NCBI RefSeq assembly: GCF_020966775.1
Contig: NZ_JAJKFV010000002.1
Coordinates: 372,001-436,000, forward strand
Length of the DNA: 64,000 bases
From: Rhodopirellula halodulae
GTDB taxonomy: Bacteria > Planctomycetota > Planctomycetia > Pirellulales > Pirellulaceae
Direction: 5' to 3'
The notes beneath the pieces were generated by a model. It was not told the DNA's origin. It saw only the letters and a program-made list of their open reading frames with translations, and searched no databases. Made by a program: the position numbers and the translations under genes. Shown here in pieces: positions 41,557 to 50,187 of this stretch. Position 1 is the stretch's first letter. Each line of letters opens with the position of its first letter.

Positions 41557-41831
41557 GACTTGCGTGACTTCGGTGTCGTGGTGGGCTTTGATTGAAAGAG
41601 AGCCGCAGCCTTCTCACCGAGTTCATCACGCCAGGCTTCGTCGGCCCGACGTTGGTATTCATCCGCGATCGCTTCGGCTTCTTCATTGAGCTGTTGCTGG
41701 CGAAAATTGGCTTGACGAGCAAACGGTTGCACGAACCCGGACGGCGAACCATCACGGTCTCGTTTCTTTGCAGGCAGGATCGCGATGGCAACGAGGACCA
41801 AGACGACAACGGTGGCAATTCCAAGAATCAT
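41553..41831 (-). CDS. Small membrane-anchored phage protein
   Basis: 92 residues; an N-terminal hydrophobic helix (ILGIATVVVLVLVAIAILP) is followed by a charged helical tail. Unusual between head-tail connector genes. May be part of lysis or a membrane-linked injection function. Confidence 0.55.
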   Translation of the reverse strand: MILGIATVVVLVLVAIAILPAKKRDRDGSPSGFVQPFARQANFRQQQLNEEAEAIADEYQRRADEAWRDELGEKAAALFQSKPTTTPKSRKS

Positions 41832-41837
41832 AAGCTT

Positions 41838-42833
41838 TCAAAGACCTCGTTTGATGAGAATGAACCCAAGCAACAGAACGGCGACGAAGATCAATGCGAG
41901 CGTGGCGAGTTCGCCGGAGCCCGCCCAAATCAACGCGTTGCGTCCGCCAGTGTCGCGGTCGAAGAGTCGATCGCGGTCGCCGTCTCGGTCGCGATCAAAC
42001 GGCCGCCAGGTGTTGTCGACCGGTTCGATGGGGCAGTAGCCGTCCGGGCAATCCTCGGGCGATAGCTGCATCGTGGGATTGATCGCGGCATCCCAGGAAT
42101 AGCCGCGAGTCTTCAATGCCCCGGTTCGCTGGGCTTGTCGCGTTTGCTGATACAGTTCGTAACCGTGTCGCAGATCGTCATAGAGTTCACGAGGCGTCGA
42201 CGGCAGCATCGCGTGACCGGCGGCGTGAACGTGACCGCCGGTTGAATCCTGGAACAAGACAACCGGGAATTGGTTGACCGGAACGATCTCGGCATAGCGA
42301 GTGCGATACAGTGCGTTGGTTTCGGTGTAGACCTGGAACGCGCACTTTGATTTCAAGCGAACCAGGTTCGTATCACTTTCAAACCACTGCAACAGTTGCT
42401 GGCTCTTGGCGTCGCTACCCACAAACAATGCGATTTGATATCGCTTTTTGGCTTGCTCGGGAGGTGTTGCCGGCCGCGTGTTGGTCGTGGTCGGAGTGAC
42501 AATGATCGGTGCCGGTGCGGTGGGTGTGCTCGGTACGATCCGATAAGGTTGCGCCGTTGGGCTCATGTTGGGCGGGCAAGGCGGCGGGCAATAACCTGAC
42601 TGCTGCTTCAGTTCGCTTTGGGCTTCCAAGTTGACGCGAGATGGCTGCGGTAATTGTTGAATCTGCTGGCCGACCTCGCTGACCGGCTGGGCTGGCGGCA
42701 GTCGCCAGGTGCTTTCCGGCGATGGAGTGGGTTTGCGATGCAGAGCGGTGAACACGGCACCAAGCAACACAGCATGCAAGACAGCGACGACGATCAGGCC
42801 GACGCTGAGCCGGATCCGAATTTCATCCTTCAT
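41838..42833 (-). CDS. Phage-encoded membrane protein with two terminal membrane segments
   Basis: 331 residues from ATG 42833. Membrane helices lie near residues 8-28 and 308-328, with a proline-rich linker, a CPPPCPP motif and a folded middle domain (IALFVGSDAKSQQLLQWFES onward) of thioredoxin-like size. Short Asp-Arg repeats (DRDRDGDRDR) precede the last helix. Overlaps the lipoprotein gene, so they likely act together at the envelope. Confidence 0.6.
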   Translation of the reverse strand: MKDEIRIRLSVGLIVVAVLHAVLLGAVFTALHRKPTPSPESTWRLPPAQPVSEVGQQIQQLPQPSRVNLEAQSELKQQSGYCPPPCPPNMSPTAQPYRIVPSTPTAPAPIIVTPTTTNTRPATPPEQAKKRYQIALFVGSDAKSQQLLQWFESDTNLVRLKSKCAFQVYTETNALYRTRYAEIVPVNQFPVVLFQDSTGGHVHAAGHAMLPSTPRELYDDLRHGYELYQQTRQAQRTGALKTRGYSWDAAINPTMQLSPEDCPDGYCPIEPVDNTWRPFDRDRDGDRDRLFDRDTGGRNALIWAGSGELATLALIFVAVLLLGFILIKRGL

Positions 42834-43434
42834 TGACGACCTCATAACTTCGATAGGGCAGAGAGCTGGCGGGGTCTTCCATCACGGTCAGGGCAAAACC
42901 GCCATAGCCCGCCCAGAGACGAACAAATTGTTCGCGCGGCGTGAGTTCAAATCGGCCGGGATAGTTGTTGTCGAGAATCGCGGCGTACTGCTGTCCGTTT
43001 CGCTCGACCCAGCCGACGAACGTGCAACAGTGGGCGGGCTTCCACCACAAGATCGCGCCGCGACGGGTTGCATTGGCCCAATCGAGAAACCTCGGATCGG
43101 CTTTGACGGTGTAGCTGTAGTCGATGCCGGCCGCATCGAGCCGATTTCGCAGCCGGGTGTCCCATTCGCCGTCGCTGTAGGTCGCTCGCCAGCGTTCACC
43201 GAGTTCAAACTCGTTGAGCCAACGCAAATGATTGACGAGCGAAGCGTGAACGCAGCTGCCTTGATTGAGCCGGCCTGTCCAGTTGCGTTGATGGAGTTGC
43301 GTGGGAAGGTTCGCGACCGGTTGCTCCGGCGGCGGAGCCGGCACCGGACGAACTTGCACGTCGCCTTCGGGTAAGCATCCGGTGCAAGCGATCAGCAAGC
43401 ATGCGGCAACCAAGTGCCGCCATTTCGCTTCCAT
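42823..43434 (-). CDS. Phage-encoded lipoprotein with papain-like cysteine protease fold
   Basis: 203 residues. Signal peptide with lipobox LIAC (C17). A catalytic set is visible: C61 in NQGSCVHAS, H135 in PAHCCTFVGW and an Asp/Asn at 155-156 in AILDNNYPG, the order of papain/C39-like peptidases. A lipid-anchored peptidase in a virion module is odd; possible roles are host-envelope processing, superinfection exclusion or release. Confidence 0.68.
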   Translation of the reverse strand: MEAKWRHLVAACLLIACTGCLPEGDVQVRPVPAPPPEQPVANLPTQLHQRNWTGRLNQGSCVHASLVNHLRWLNEFELGERWRATYSDGEWDTRLRNRLDAAGIDYSYTVKADPRFLDWANATRRGAILWWKPAHCCTFVGWVERNGQQYAAILDNNYPGRFELTPREQFVRLWAGYGGFALTVMEDPASSLPYRSYEVVNEG

Positions 43435-43454
43435 GCGATGACCTCGTGATGAGA

Positions 43455-43805
43455 CTATTGAACGAGTTTGACTTTGACGCTCGGCGTACTTGGCGGAGCG
43501 TCCTCGACCGAGATACCAATCATCGAGTGCTGGTATTGGTTCTTGATGACGTGGTGACTGATCTTGGACCAGTAAAGAATCGTGCCGGCGGGAATGTTGG
43601 TGGTCGGGTCTTTGACGACATCAAAGACACCCGACAACGTGATGCTGCCACGTGATCCGGCACAGATTCCGAACTTGGCGACACCGACGAGCTTTTCGAG
43701 GACCACGACGTCGCCGGCTGTGATCTCAACGTCGGTAACGATCGGGACCGTCACGCCCTCGTGGACGTAGATTGCCCCGACGGGTGCGATAATTGCGTTG
43801 CTCAC
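43455..43805 (-). CDS. DUF2190-family phage capsid-associated protein, copy 1
   Basis: 116 residues, beta-rich (ITAGDVVVLEKLVGVAKFG, GVFDVVKDPTTNIPAG). Paralogue of the next gene. DUF2190 proteins are found beside major capsid genes and act as decoration or trimeric cement. Confidence 0.78.
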   Translation of the reverse strand: MSNAIIAPVGAIYVHEGVTVPIVTDVEITAGDVVVLEKLVGVAKFGICAGSRGSITLSGVFDVVKDPTTNIPAGTILYWSKISHHVIKNQYQHSMIGISVEDAPPSTPSVKVKLVQ

Positions 43806-43811
43806 TGTTCA

Positions 43812-44141
43812 TCACTGGCTCAAACGAACGCGAACGAAGTTGTCGGTCGCCTCGGCATCGGAGACGACTTTACCGAGATAGAAGGTGCCGTCAGCGACCT
43901 CGGTGACGATGCCGTCGGTGGTGGCGTAGATCTTTTGGCCGGCGGAATAGGTCTCGGCGTCGGAGGGATCTTTGGGAATGTCAAAGACACCTTCGACGGC
44001 AATCGAACCAAGAGTGTCGGCCGGAAGATCGCGGCGGGTGATGCCGACCAGATCGCCTTGAATAACGATGCTGCCAACCGAGACATCAACGTCGGGTGTG
44101 AAGTCGACTTGGCGACCGTCGTGAACGAATTGTGCTTGCAT
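43812..44141 (-). CDS. DUF2190-family phage capsid-associated protein, copy 2
   Basis: 109 residues with VSVGSIVIQGDLVGITRRD and GVFDIPKDPSDAETYSAG. Directly downstream of the capsid gene. Two diverged copies in a row suggest specialised decoration proteins. Confidence 0.8.
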   Translation of the reverse strand: MQAQFVHDGRQVDFTPDVDVSVGSIVIQGDLVGITRRDLPADTLGSIAVEGVFDIPKDPSDAETYSAGQKIYATTDGIVTEVADGTFYLGKVVSDAEATDNFVRVRLSQ

Positions 44142-44201
44142 GGGAGAAGGGAGGTGAAAGGAATCAGGTGACAGGGAACAGGCAGAGCAACATCACGGCG
44201 A

Positions 44202-46223
44202 CTACTCGCCGGCGACTTTGACGGCGGCGCGGTGGTCTTGGCTATTGACGCCGAAGTCGATGTACGACCGGAAACCCATGCCAAGTGTGTTCGGCGGCAT
44301 CTCGACTCGTTCGATGATCGGAGTGCGGCGGCCGTTGAGGAACACGATCTCGAAAGCGGGCAACACTCGAGGATTTGCGAACAGATACCACGCGGATGCG
44401 CTGGCACCTGGGTAGTAGCTGTCCGACAGGTGCGGCGTTGAGATGATGCGGTACTTGTTTCGGTGCGGGTTATCGACCGGGATCTTGGTCGGTGACCCTT
44501 GAGCGTCGATCATCAATTGTGACGAACCCATCAAGAGTTCGGCTTCGGTTTCGAGTTCGACCGGCACGACCAAGTACTCGGGCCGGATGTTGATCGGCTT
44601 TTGATCTTTGGCTTTGCCGCCAGGACCGGCCTTCTGTTTGCGAAACGTCGTTTTGGCAACGGTCAACGCATCGGGACCGAACTTGGTGTCCGCACCTTGT
44701 AGAAAGTTGGCGTTGGCCGAGGAGAAGAAGCCCGAGTTCTTCAGCAGCAGCGTGAAGAACAAATCGTCGATCGACTCGGCGCCGCTGCGTCCCATTTGCC
44801 GCGGGATGTCCATGAACGCGGACAGGTCATCATTGATGATGTCGTGCCGAGTCAGCGTGAGGATCTGACCGTAGGTGTCGGCCTTGTTGCTGTATTTCTG
44901 TTCCGACAGTTTGCCGTGCTTGAGTTCGCCATCAGGTGCGACTTGCTCAAAGCCGCCGGTGCCTAGCAAGCGATAGCGGGCCACTTCCTTGAAGTCGGTA
45001 ACGGTGCCAACACTGCAAAGATCAAACGCGGCGATGGGCGTGTTTTGATAGGCCGCCAGCAACGTCTTGTTCATGACGTTTTCCATGATGCTGGGGAGGC
45101 TCATGGAAGAGAAACCGGCTCGAATCGTCGCCGTGCCGTCGCCAAAGACACGCGGAACCTCGATGCCCTCCATGCGAGCACACTCGGCGACGAGTTCTCG
45201 CAACCCGATATGCCTCAATGGATCGGCGGCGTTGAGCGTTTGCTCTCCGTAGCTGGCCAGAAGTGCTTTCTCTTCGATACCAACCGACAAGCATGCAGCG
45301 GCTTCCAGGACATCGCGGGTGTAACGGGGCGAATGCTGATTCTGTTCGGGAGCTTTCGGGCGTTCGCTTCGTAGCACGGCGAGTTCCGTTTTGGTGATGG
45401 TCCAGCCTTGCTCGATCGCATCGGCTTCGATGTCAGGATGATTCTCCGCACACAACTTGCGAATGCTGGCGATTCGTCTGGATTCCGCAGCGGCTTCGGC
45501 ACGCATGTCGTCGATCGGCGAACGCGGTTTCGGATTGGTCTTAAGCTTCGTGCTCATGTTCAAACTTGCGTTGACCGGTTCAAGAGTCGTGTCTCCCTGA
45601 TTGTCATCACCCTCGCCGTAATCTTCGTCGTCATGCTGATTAGCAGCGACACGAGCCTCCGTGTTGTCATCCGCGCCCAATGCGACGAACGAGACTTCGC
45701 CAAGCGTGGACTTGCGGGCGATGTAGACTGGACCTTTGTGGTCGCGGCCGTTGGCTTTCGCGGTTTTACCTTCGGGAATGAAGACCACCTTCTCGGCACT
45801 CGCACCGAGCGACGCTTGCCAAGGAAATCCGTTCTCGCTCGTGGCGATCACTTCCTGGGCCGTTGTTCCAACTCCGGAAATGACGCCAGCAACCTCCAGC
45901 GATCGGTCGCTGATCTTGATGTCATCGGTATGTCCAACAATCGATCCGCGATCGTGGTCCTTCAGGATTGGGCGTGACTTGCGAGTGACTCGCATACCTG
46001 CCAGGTCAACCACGACCGGATATGGCCAACCACCAAGCCGCATCGCTCCGCCGGTGTAGGCCACCATCGAAAACTTCCGCAGTGCCGGCTTGTCGTCGCC
46101 CTCGAGCGGCGGATCCGCGGCGGCGAGTGTTATTGTCGCGGCGTCATCGCAAACGATACGTAGCGAACTGGGGACGGACTCGGCTTCCGCTTCAAGCGGT
46201 TTGGGGTTCAGCGTCTTCGGCAT
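44202..46223 (-). CDS. Prohead protease fused to major capsid protein
   Basis: 673 residues. Residues about 20-190 form an S78/HK97-type prohead protease (catalytic-type His in LKDHDRGS, Ser in QASLGASAEK, Glu in STLGEVSFVAL). After a charged linker (about 200-270) the C-terminal about 400 residues are a Mu/HK97-type major head protein (PRVFGDGTATIRAGFSSM, RTPIIERVEMPPNTLGMGF). Start overlaps the portal gene by 32 bases. Confidence 0.85.
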   Translation of the reverse strand: MPKTLNPKPLEAEAESVPSSLRIVCDDAATITLAAADPPLEGDDKPALRKFSMVAYTGGAMRLGGWPYPVVVDLAGMRVTRKSRPILKDHDRGSIVGHTDDIKISDRSLEVAGVISGVGTTAQEVIATSENGFPWQASLGASAEKVVFIPEGKTAKANGRDHKGPVYIARKSTLGEVSFVALGADDNTEARVAANQHDDEDYGEGDDNQGDTTLEPVNASLNMSTKLKTNPKPRSPIDDMRAEAAAESRRIASIRKLCAENHPDIEADAIEQGWTITKTELAVLRSERPKAPEQNQHSPRYTRDVLEAAACLSVGIEEKALLASYGEQTLNAADPLRHIGLRELVAECARMEGIEVPRVFGDGTATIRAGFSSMSLPSIMENVMNKTLLAAYQNTPIAAFDLCSVGTVTDFKEVARYRLLGTGGFEQVAPDGELKHGKLSEQKYSNKADTYGQILTLTRHDIINDDLSAFMDIPRQMGRSGAESIDDLFFTLLLKNSGFFSSANANFLQGADTKFGPDALTVAKTTFRKQKAGPGGKAKDQKPINIRPEYLVVPVELETEAELLMGSSQLMIDAQGSPTKIPVDNPHRNKYRIISTPHLSDSYYPGASASAWYLFANPRVLPAFEIVFLNGRRTPIIERVEMPPNTLGMGFRSYIDFGVNSQDHRAAVKVAGE

Positions 46224-47685
46224 GGTCTTCCGTGACTTCGGGTTCGGATGAAGAATCAGTTTCGGACTCGATCGTCAGACCGAGGTCACGCATGAGGGCG
46301 ATCTCTTTCGCACGTTGTTTGAGTTCCGTCTCCCAGTCACGCCCCTGCCGCGCAAATTCGATAGCCAGAGTTGTCGTATGACTGGCGAGACGGATCTTTT
46401 GGGCGTTGGCTTCTTTGGCGGGATCGACATGCTCGTGTCCGTCCCAAAACCATTGGTGCTCGAACGTCGAATCGAGCGTGCGAAGCGAGTTAGGCAGATA
46501 GCCCTCGATGAGAATGGCTTCGCGAAGCCAAGCGTGCAGGATGCGGTCGAGCACCACGCGAGCGAGTTGCGATTGCTCGACACGGATCGATTTAAAATAG
46601 GTTTGGTGGTCCAGTCGCCCGCTGGCATAGTTGTAGCCCGACGAATTCCCAGCAGCGACGTTGAACGGCATGTTCAAGCAACGAGCGATCTCGTTGAGGA
46701 TTTCTTTCTTGAACTCCGCGTACGTGGTCGATGGCTGCTCGCTTTTCATCTGAGCCATCTTCCAGCCGCCGGGCATCGTCAGCAGCATCCGTTTCTCGAG
46801 CTCGATTGGCTCGAACGGTTCGGCCGCGTCTGCTTCGCCATTGGCTGGTGCATCGGTGTAAAGGATGCCAGCGAACTCAGCGGCCGTTTCCGCCGCGGCA
46901 AGGACCGCGAGCGTGAATCGCCTCAGTTGTGCGAACAGTGGCAACGCCGGCGTGATGTCTGGGATGCCACGGATCTGTCCGGGGCGATCGCTGCGGAAGT
47001 AATGAACGACGTCGGCTGCCGGCACCGTGTCGTATTCATCATCAAGGACAAAGAAGCCATCGCCGGGGTGATTCTTCAAAACGTCGTATGTGAGTGGATT
47101 GCCGTCGGCATCAAATTGGATGCCATCGAGGTAGCGACGTGCGTCGGGTGCGAGCGTCGGCGAAGCAACTTGTTCGGCTTCAATCAGACGTAGATCCAGA
47201 TTCACCGGAGTCTCGAGTCGCCCATTGCTGGTGAGCAACCCGAACGATTCTCCATCTGCGACCCGAGCCAATCGCATGGTTCGCAGCTTCTCCGCCAGTC
47301 CAACCGCTTCGCACCAAGCGAAGAACTCGGCTTCAACAAAGCGGTTGCCCGCATCATCCGCGGTGAGCATCTGTAGCCGAGGCCCAGTACCGACGACATC
47401 ATTGGCGAGCGTCAGCGTGATACCGCGAGCGTAACTGTTGTTGGCGACTTCGTAGCGTGATCGGTTGCGAAGTGTCCGTCGGACATCGGGGCTGTTGGCC
47501 GCGGAGGCTGATAGCCCATCGGCTCGCGACCAATGTTTGATATTGTCGAGTGTTGTGTTTGCCGCGTCGTATTTGGCACGCAGGCGAGAGAAAAAGGGCT
47601 GCCGGGGCGAGCGTCCAGAGGCGGCGGACAATTGTGCCGGCCCGCCCCGCATTTGCTCGATGATCCCTGACAAACGTTTCAGCAT
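46192..47685 (-). CDS. Lambda-type phage portal protein
   Basis: 497 residues. RYDAANTT-like opening (RAKYDAANTTLDNIKHW), NSYARGITLTLANDVVGTGPRLQ, and the late NEIARCLNMPFNVAAGNSSG motif are typical of lambda gpB-like portals. Forms the DNA-packaging vertex. Confidence 0.9.
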   Translation of the reverse strand: MLKRLSGIIEQMRGGPAQLSAASGRSPRQPFFSRLRAKYDAANTTLDNIKHWSRADGLSASAANSPDVRRTLRNRSRYEVANNSYARGITLTLANDVVGTGPRLQMLTADDAGNRFVEAEFFAWCEAVGLAEKLRTMRLARVADGESFGLLTSNGRLETPVNLDLRLIEAEQVASPTLAPDARRYLDGIQFDADGNPLTYDVLKNHPGDGFFVLDDEYDTVPAADVVHYFRSDRPGQIRGIPDITPALPLFAQLRRFTLAVLAAAETAAEFAGILYTDAPANGEADAAEPFEPIELEKRMLLTMPGGWKMAQMKSEQPSTTYAEFKKEILNEIARCLNMPFNVAAGNSSGYNYASGRLDHQTYFKSIRVEQSQLARVVLDRILHAWLREAILIEGYLPNSLRTLDSTFEHQWFWDGHEHVDPAKEANAQKIRLASHTTTLAIEFARQGRDWETELKQRAKEIALMRDLGLTIESETDSSSEPEVTEDHAEDAEPQTA

Positions 47686-47745
47686 CCGTGCTGTTTCCTG
47701 TTGCCGTCCCCGGCAGCCCTTGTGGATTGGAGAGCGAAAGAAAGA

Positions 47746-47967
47746 TCAGCCAGCCGATGGCGGCACGATCTTGTTAAAGCGGAGCCCACGATGCGGCTTG
47801 GCAACGGCATTCTTGCCGGCGAGATGTTTGTCAGCCGCGATTTGCTCGGTCAGCTTGTGTTGTTCCACCGACCCAGCATCACCCGAAGCCTTCGCCGGCC
47901 CCGAAGCGTTCTCACGAATCTCATCTTCGAGGTTGCCTGACATTTGTGCTGCGAAATCGATTTGCAT
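47746..47967 (-). CDS. Small phage protein between terminase and portal
   Basis: 73 residues, mostly helical and polar (SGNLEDEIRENASGPAKASG). Position suggests a head-tail joining or packaging accessory protein, but no motif is recognised. Confidence 0.5.
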   Translation of the reverse strand: MQIDFAAQMSGNLEDEIRENASGPAKASGDAGSVEQHKLTEQIAADKHLAGKNAVAKPHRGLRFNKIVPPSAG

Positions 47968-48044
47968 TGTCCTTCTGAAATAGACCTACCCCGTCGGACA
48001 ACGAGATGACGAAGGCGAACGTCACAATCTCCTGAATTCATGTG

Positions 48045-48317
48045 TTAGCCCCGATCGCGCCGCTGCATCTTGTCGAAGCTCACCCATTGTCGTTGCGAGG
48101 CCTCGCGTGCTTCGGTACCAGGTAGCAATACACCCTGACTATGCGCATCGACCGCATACAAAACGATGCCGCTGAGCCAGTGATTGTCGGGTTGTCCGGA
48201 CCGTGCATGCGTTTCGCGAACCGTTCGGCCGCGCCCTTCGCCTGCGGCGACATATTGCGATTGCAAACAGACTGCACGTCGGTTGAACACCAGCAGGGAA
48301 ATTGTTCCGGCCTGCAT
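48045..48317 (-). pseudogene. Terminase large subunit C-terminal remnant
   Basis: The last about 75 codons (GEGRGRTV, SGQPDNHWLSG, GVLLPGTEAREAS, WVSFDKMQRR) align with the end of the intact terminase at 52721-54988 (EGRGRTVDEW, EQPDNHWLD, GALLFGTDMERAS). Identity is clear but far from complete, so it is a diverged copy, not a recent duplication. It sits at the left border of the plus-strand cargo. Confidence 0.8.
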
Positions 48318-48671
48318 GGCCTTCCGCTAAGCCGTTAGCTCTTCACCTGCGGATGCCGAGACTAGGCCAGAGACCTGCAGAATCGAGTCGCCCGCCTTGC
48401 TTTTCACCTGTAGCGGAACCAGACAAAAGGAGAGTCACCTGTCTTCATGCGAGACACCACAAGCCGGGAAAACACCAAAAAACTCAACAAAACCGGGCCA
48501 TTATCACTTTCCCAACTTTTTCATCCCCTAAAGCATTGACACAGAATCTTTTACGGGATAAAAATATCAACAGGTGGCCGACAAACCCACGCAAAACACC
48601 CCGATAGAGGGGCCTGCGAGGGGGGTTTGTTCTGTAATTACTTTAAATACTTTTAATCACAGGTGGTCTTA
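48318..48671 (+). promoter_or_regulatory. AT-rich leader of the cargo genes
   Basis: No ORF. The last about 100 bases are AT-rich (GTAATTACTTTAAATACTTT) unlike the surroundings and end in AGGTGG before a GTG start, so the cargo promoter is expected here. A GC-rich stretch (GAGGGGCCTGCGAGGGGGG) precedes it. Confidence 0.45.
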
Positions 48672-49205
48672 GTGCCTGATTCAGTTCACAACGTCGATAT
48701 ATCAATCCTTAAAAGGCTTTTTGTTTCTAATAAATCTTCCAGCATCGCTTTTAAAATTTTTAAAGAAAGGGAAAAGGACTCAAAAGAAACAAAATTGGAA
48801 CGTCTTGAAGACTTAATCAGAGGTGAAGGAGGGAACCCATCAAGAGTGGACATAGTTTCACTAATGAAGGGGCTTCAAGAGGCGAACTGTGGGCGCTTCG
48901 TTGTGGGTAGGCGAGGCTCTCCTAGTCGTTTTGAGTGGAGCGTCTCGTTAAGAAGCGTTGGCTTGGCAGCAACCTCCGGAAGCGATGAGGTCAATCAAAT
49001 GGATGATGACGCAGATGAGCAAGACGGAGATGGTGAGTTTGCTGATGATTCCGACAATTCTTCGATCACGCACACTTTCGTCCTTCGACCCGAGTACCGA
49101 GTCAAGCTAACTCTCCCCGTCGATATGACACCTCGCGAGGCGAAACGTCTCTCCGATTTTCTACGAACACTGCCCTTTGGCGATTCTGATGACCTCGAAA
49201 CTTAG
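48672..49205 (+). CDS. Cargo protein of unknown function
   Basis: 177 residues from a GTG preceded by AGGTGG. The first third is Lys-rich and coded by AT-rich DNA, unlike its neighbours, a sign of transfer. An acidic linker (DDDADEQDGDGEFADDSD) leads to a C-terminal block (RPEYRVKLTLPVDMTPREAK) like an effector-recognition domain. First gene of the four-gene plus-strand insert. Confidence 0.6.
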   Translation: MPDSVHNVDISILKRLFVSNKSSSIAFKIFKEREKDSKETKLERLEDLIRGEGGNPSRVDIVSLMKGLQEANCGRFVVGRRGSPSRFEWSVSLRSVGLAATSGSDEVNQMDDDADEQDGDGEFADDSDNSSITHTFVLRPEYRVKLTLPVDMTPREAKRLSDFLRTLPFGDSDDLET

Positions 49206-49218
49206 TTAGGAGCTTGAA

Positions 49219-49689
49219 ATGGACTTTGTTGAAATTGCAACGTGCGAGATCGCCAATATTCTTGGCCGACTCCTGCCCAGCCAATCAAACGATTGGTGGC
49301 GCAACCTGGTTTGGAACAACCTGAATGACCGCCAGAAGAATCTGGTTTCAATGAAAACGAACCCTACGCTTCAAGACCTCGACCTTGCGTCGTTGCTTGC
49401 GGTAGTCGATGCAAACTGGGGACGCTTGGGCGAAATGCATAGAGACAACCGTGAGGCCCGCAACTATCTGATGGAATTGAAGACCATCCGAAATCAGCTG
49501 TGCCACCGAACTTCCCGTCCGACCCCTGTGGAGTTAGCGCTGCGTCAGTGGCAGACGCTTAAGCTTTTCTTGAAGAGCCTCGGCGGTTCCGAGGCCGCCA
49601 TTCGGTTGATCGATTCACAACTGTGCCGCTTAGTGAAGTCCTACCAATCTGAGCTTAGCCTCGGGCCGCAGCGAATGCTCGCGTCTTAG
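49219..49689 (+). CDS. HEPN-domain protein (Swt1-like)
   Basis: 156 residues, helical, with the HEPN signature RX4H: R91-N-Q-L-C-H96 inside IRNQLCHR, and the preceding NYLMELKTI helix. HEPN domains are RNases or their structural relatives, common in defence and abortive infection. It starts 13 bases after the previous stop, with AGGAG before the ATG. Confidence 0.75.
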   Translation: MDFVEIATCEIANILGRLLPSQSNDWWRNLVWNNLNDRQKNLVSMKTNPTLQDLDLASLLAVVDANWGRLGEMHRDNREARNYLMELKTIRNQLCHRTSRPTPVELALRQWQTLKLFLKSLGGSEAAIRLIDSQLCRLVKSYQSELSLGPQRMLAS

Positions 49690-49755
49690 TCAAACTCCGC
49701 TCAATAACTATCAGAGATCAACCTCCGTTATTCGCAGACAAAAAGGAACCGTCCG

Positions 49756-50064
49756 ATGAAAATGTCACGCTCAGCAAGTTTCCGCTATCGCGGTGGGCAG
49801 CAAATTTTCGCTTCGAAACCGTCTCGCATCTGGTGGGACGAACAGAAGCAATCCGTCAGATTTTCAATTTACGGAATCGCAGATTTCAACCAGCCACGTG
49901 TGACACATGATTATTCGGCATCACTTGAATGGGAAGAACTGGAGCAGATTCTGTCGGTCGTTCTCGAGGCAGCACAGAAAAGCGACCGCCTGCCGGCCCA
50001 GCTCAAGAAGAACGGTTCGACACTACTTGGGCTGCTGGGCGCAGGCTTAGAGGTGGCGAGCTAA
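49756..50064 (+). CDS. Small cargo protein of unknown function
   Basis: 102 residues, beta-rich N-terminus with aromatic residues (SRIWWDEQKQSVRFSIYG) and a helical C-terminus. Between the HEPN and helicase genes on the same strand. Not recognised. Confidence 0.6.
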   Translation: MKMSRSASFRYRGGQQIFASKPSRIWWDEQKQSVRFSIYGIADFNQPRVTHDYSASLEWEELEQILSVVLEAAQKSDRLPAQLKKNGSTLLGLLGAGLEVAS

Positions 50065-50187
50065 CAGCAGCTTAAGACGATTGAACCGCCGGTTCAACAT
50101 TGACCGAACTTGATATTGACTGATTCAATCGCTCGAGAGTGGAACCGAGCAAGCGACCACGCATCCATCCTTACGAAGGGCTTTTCC

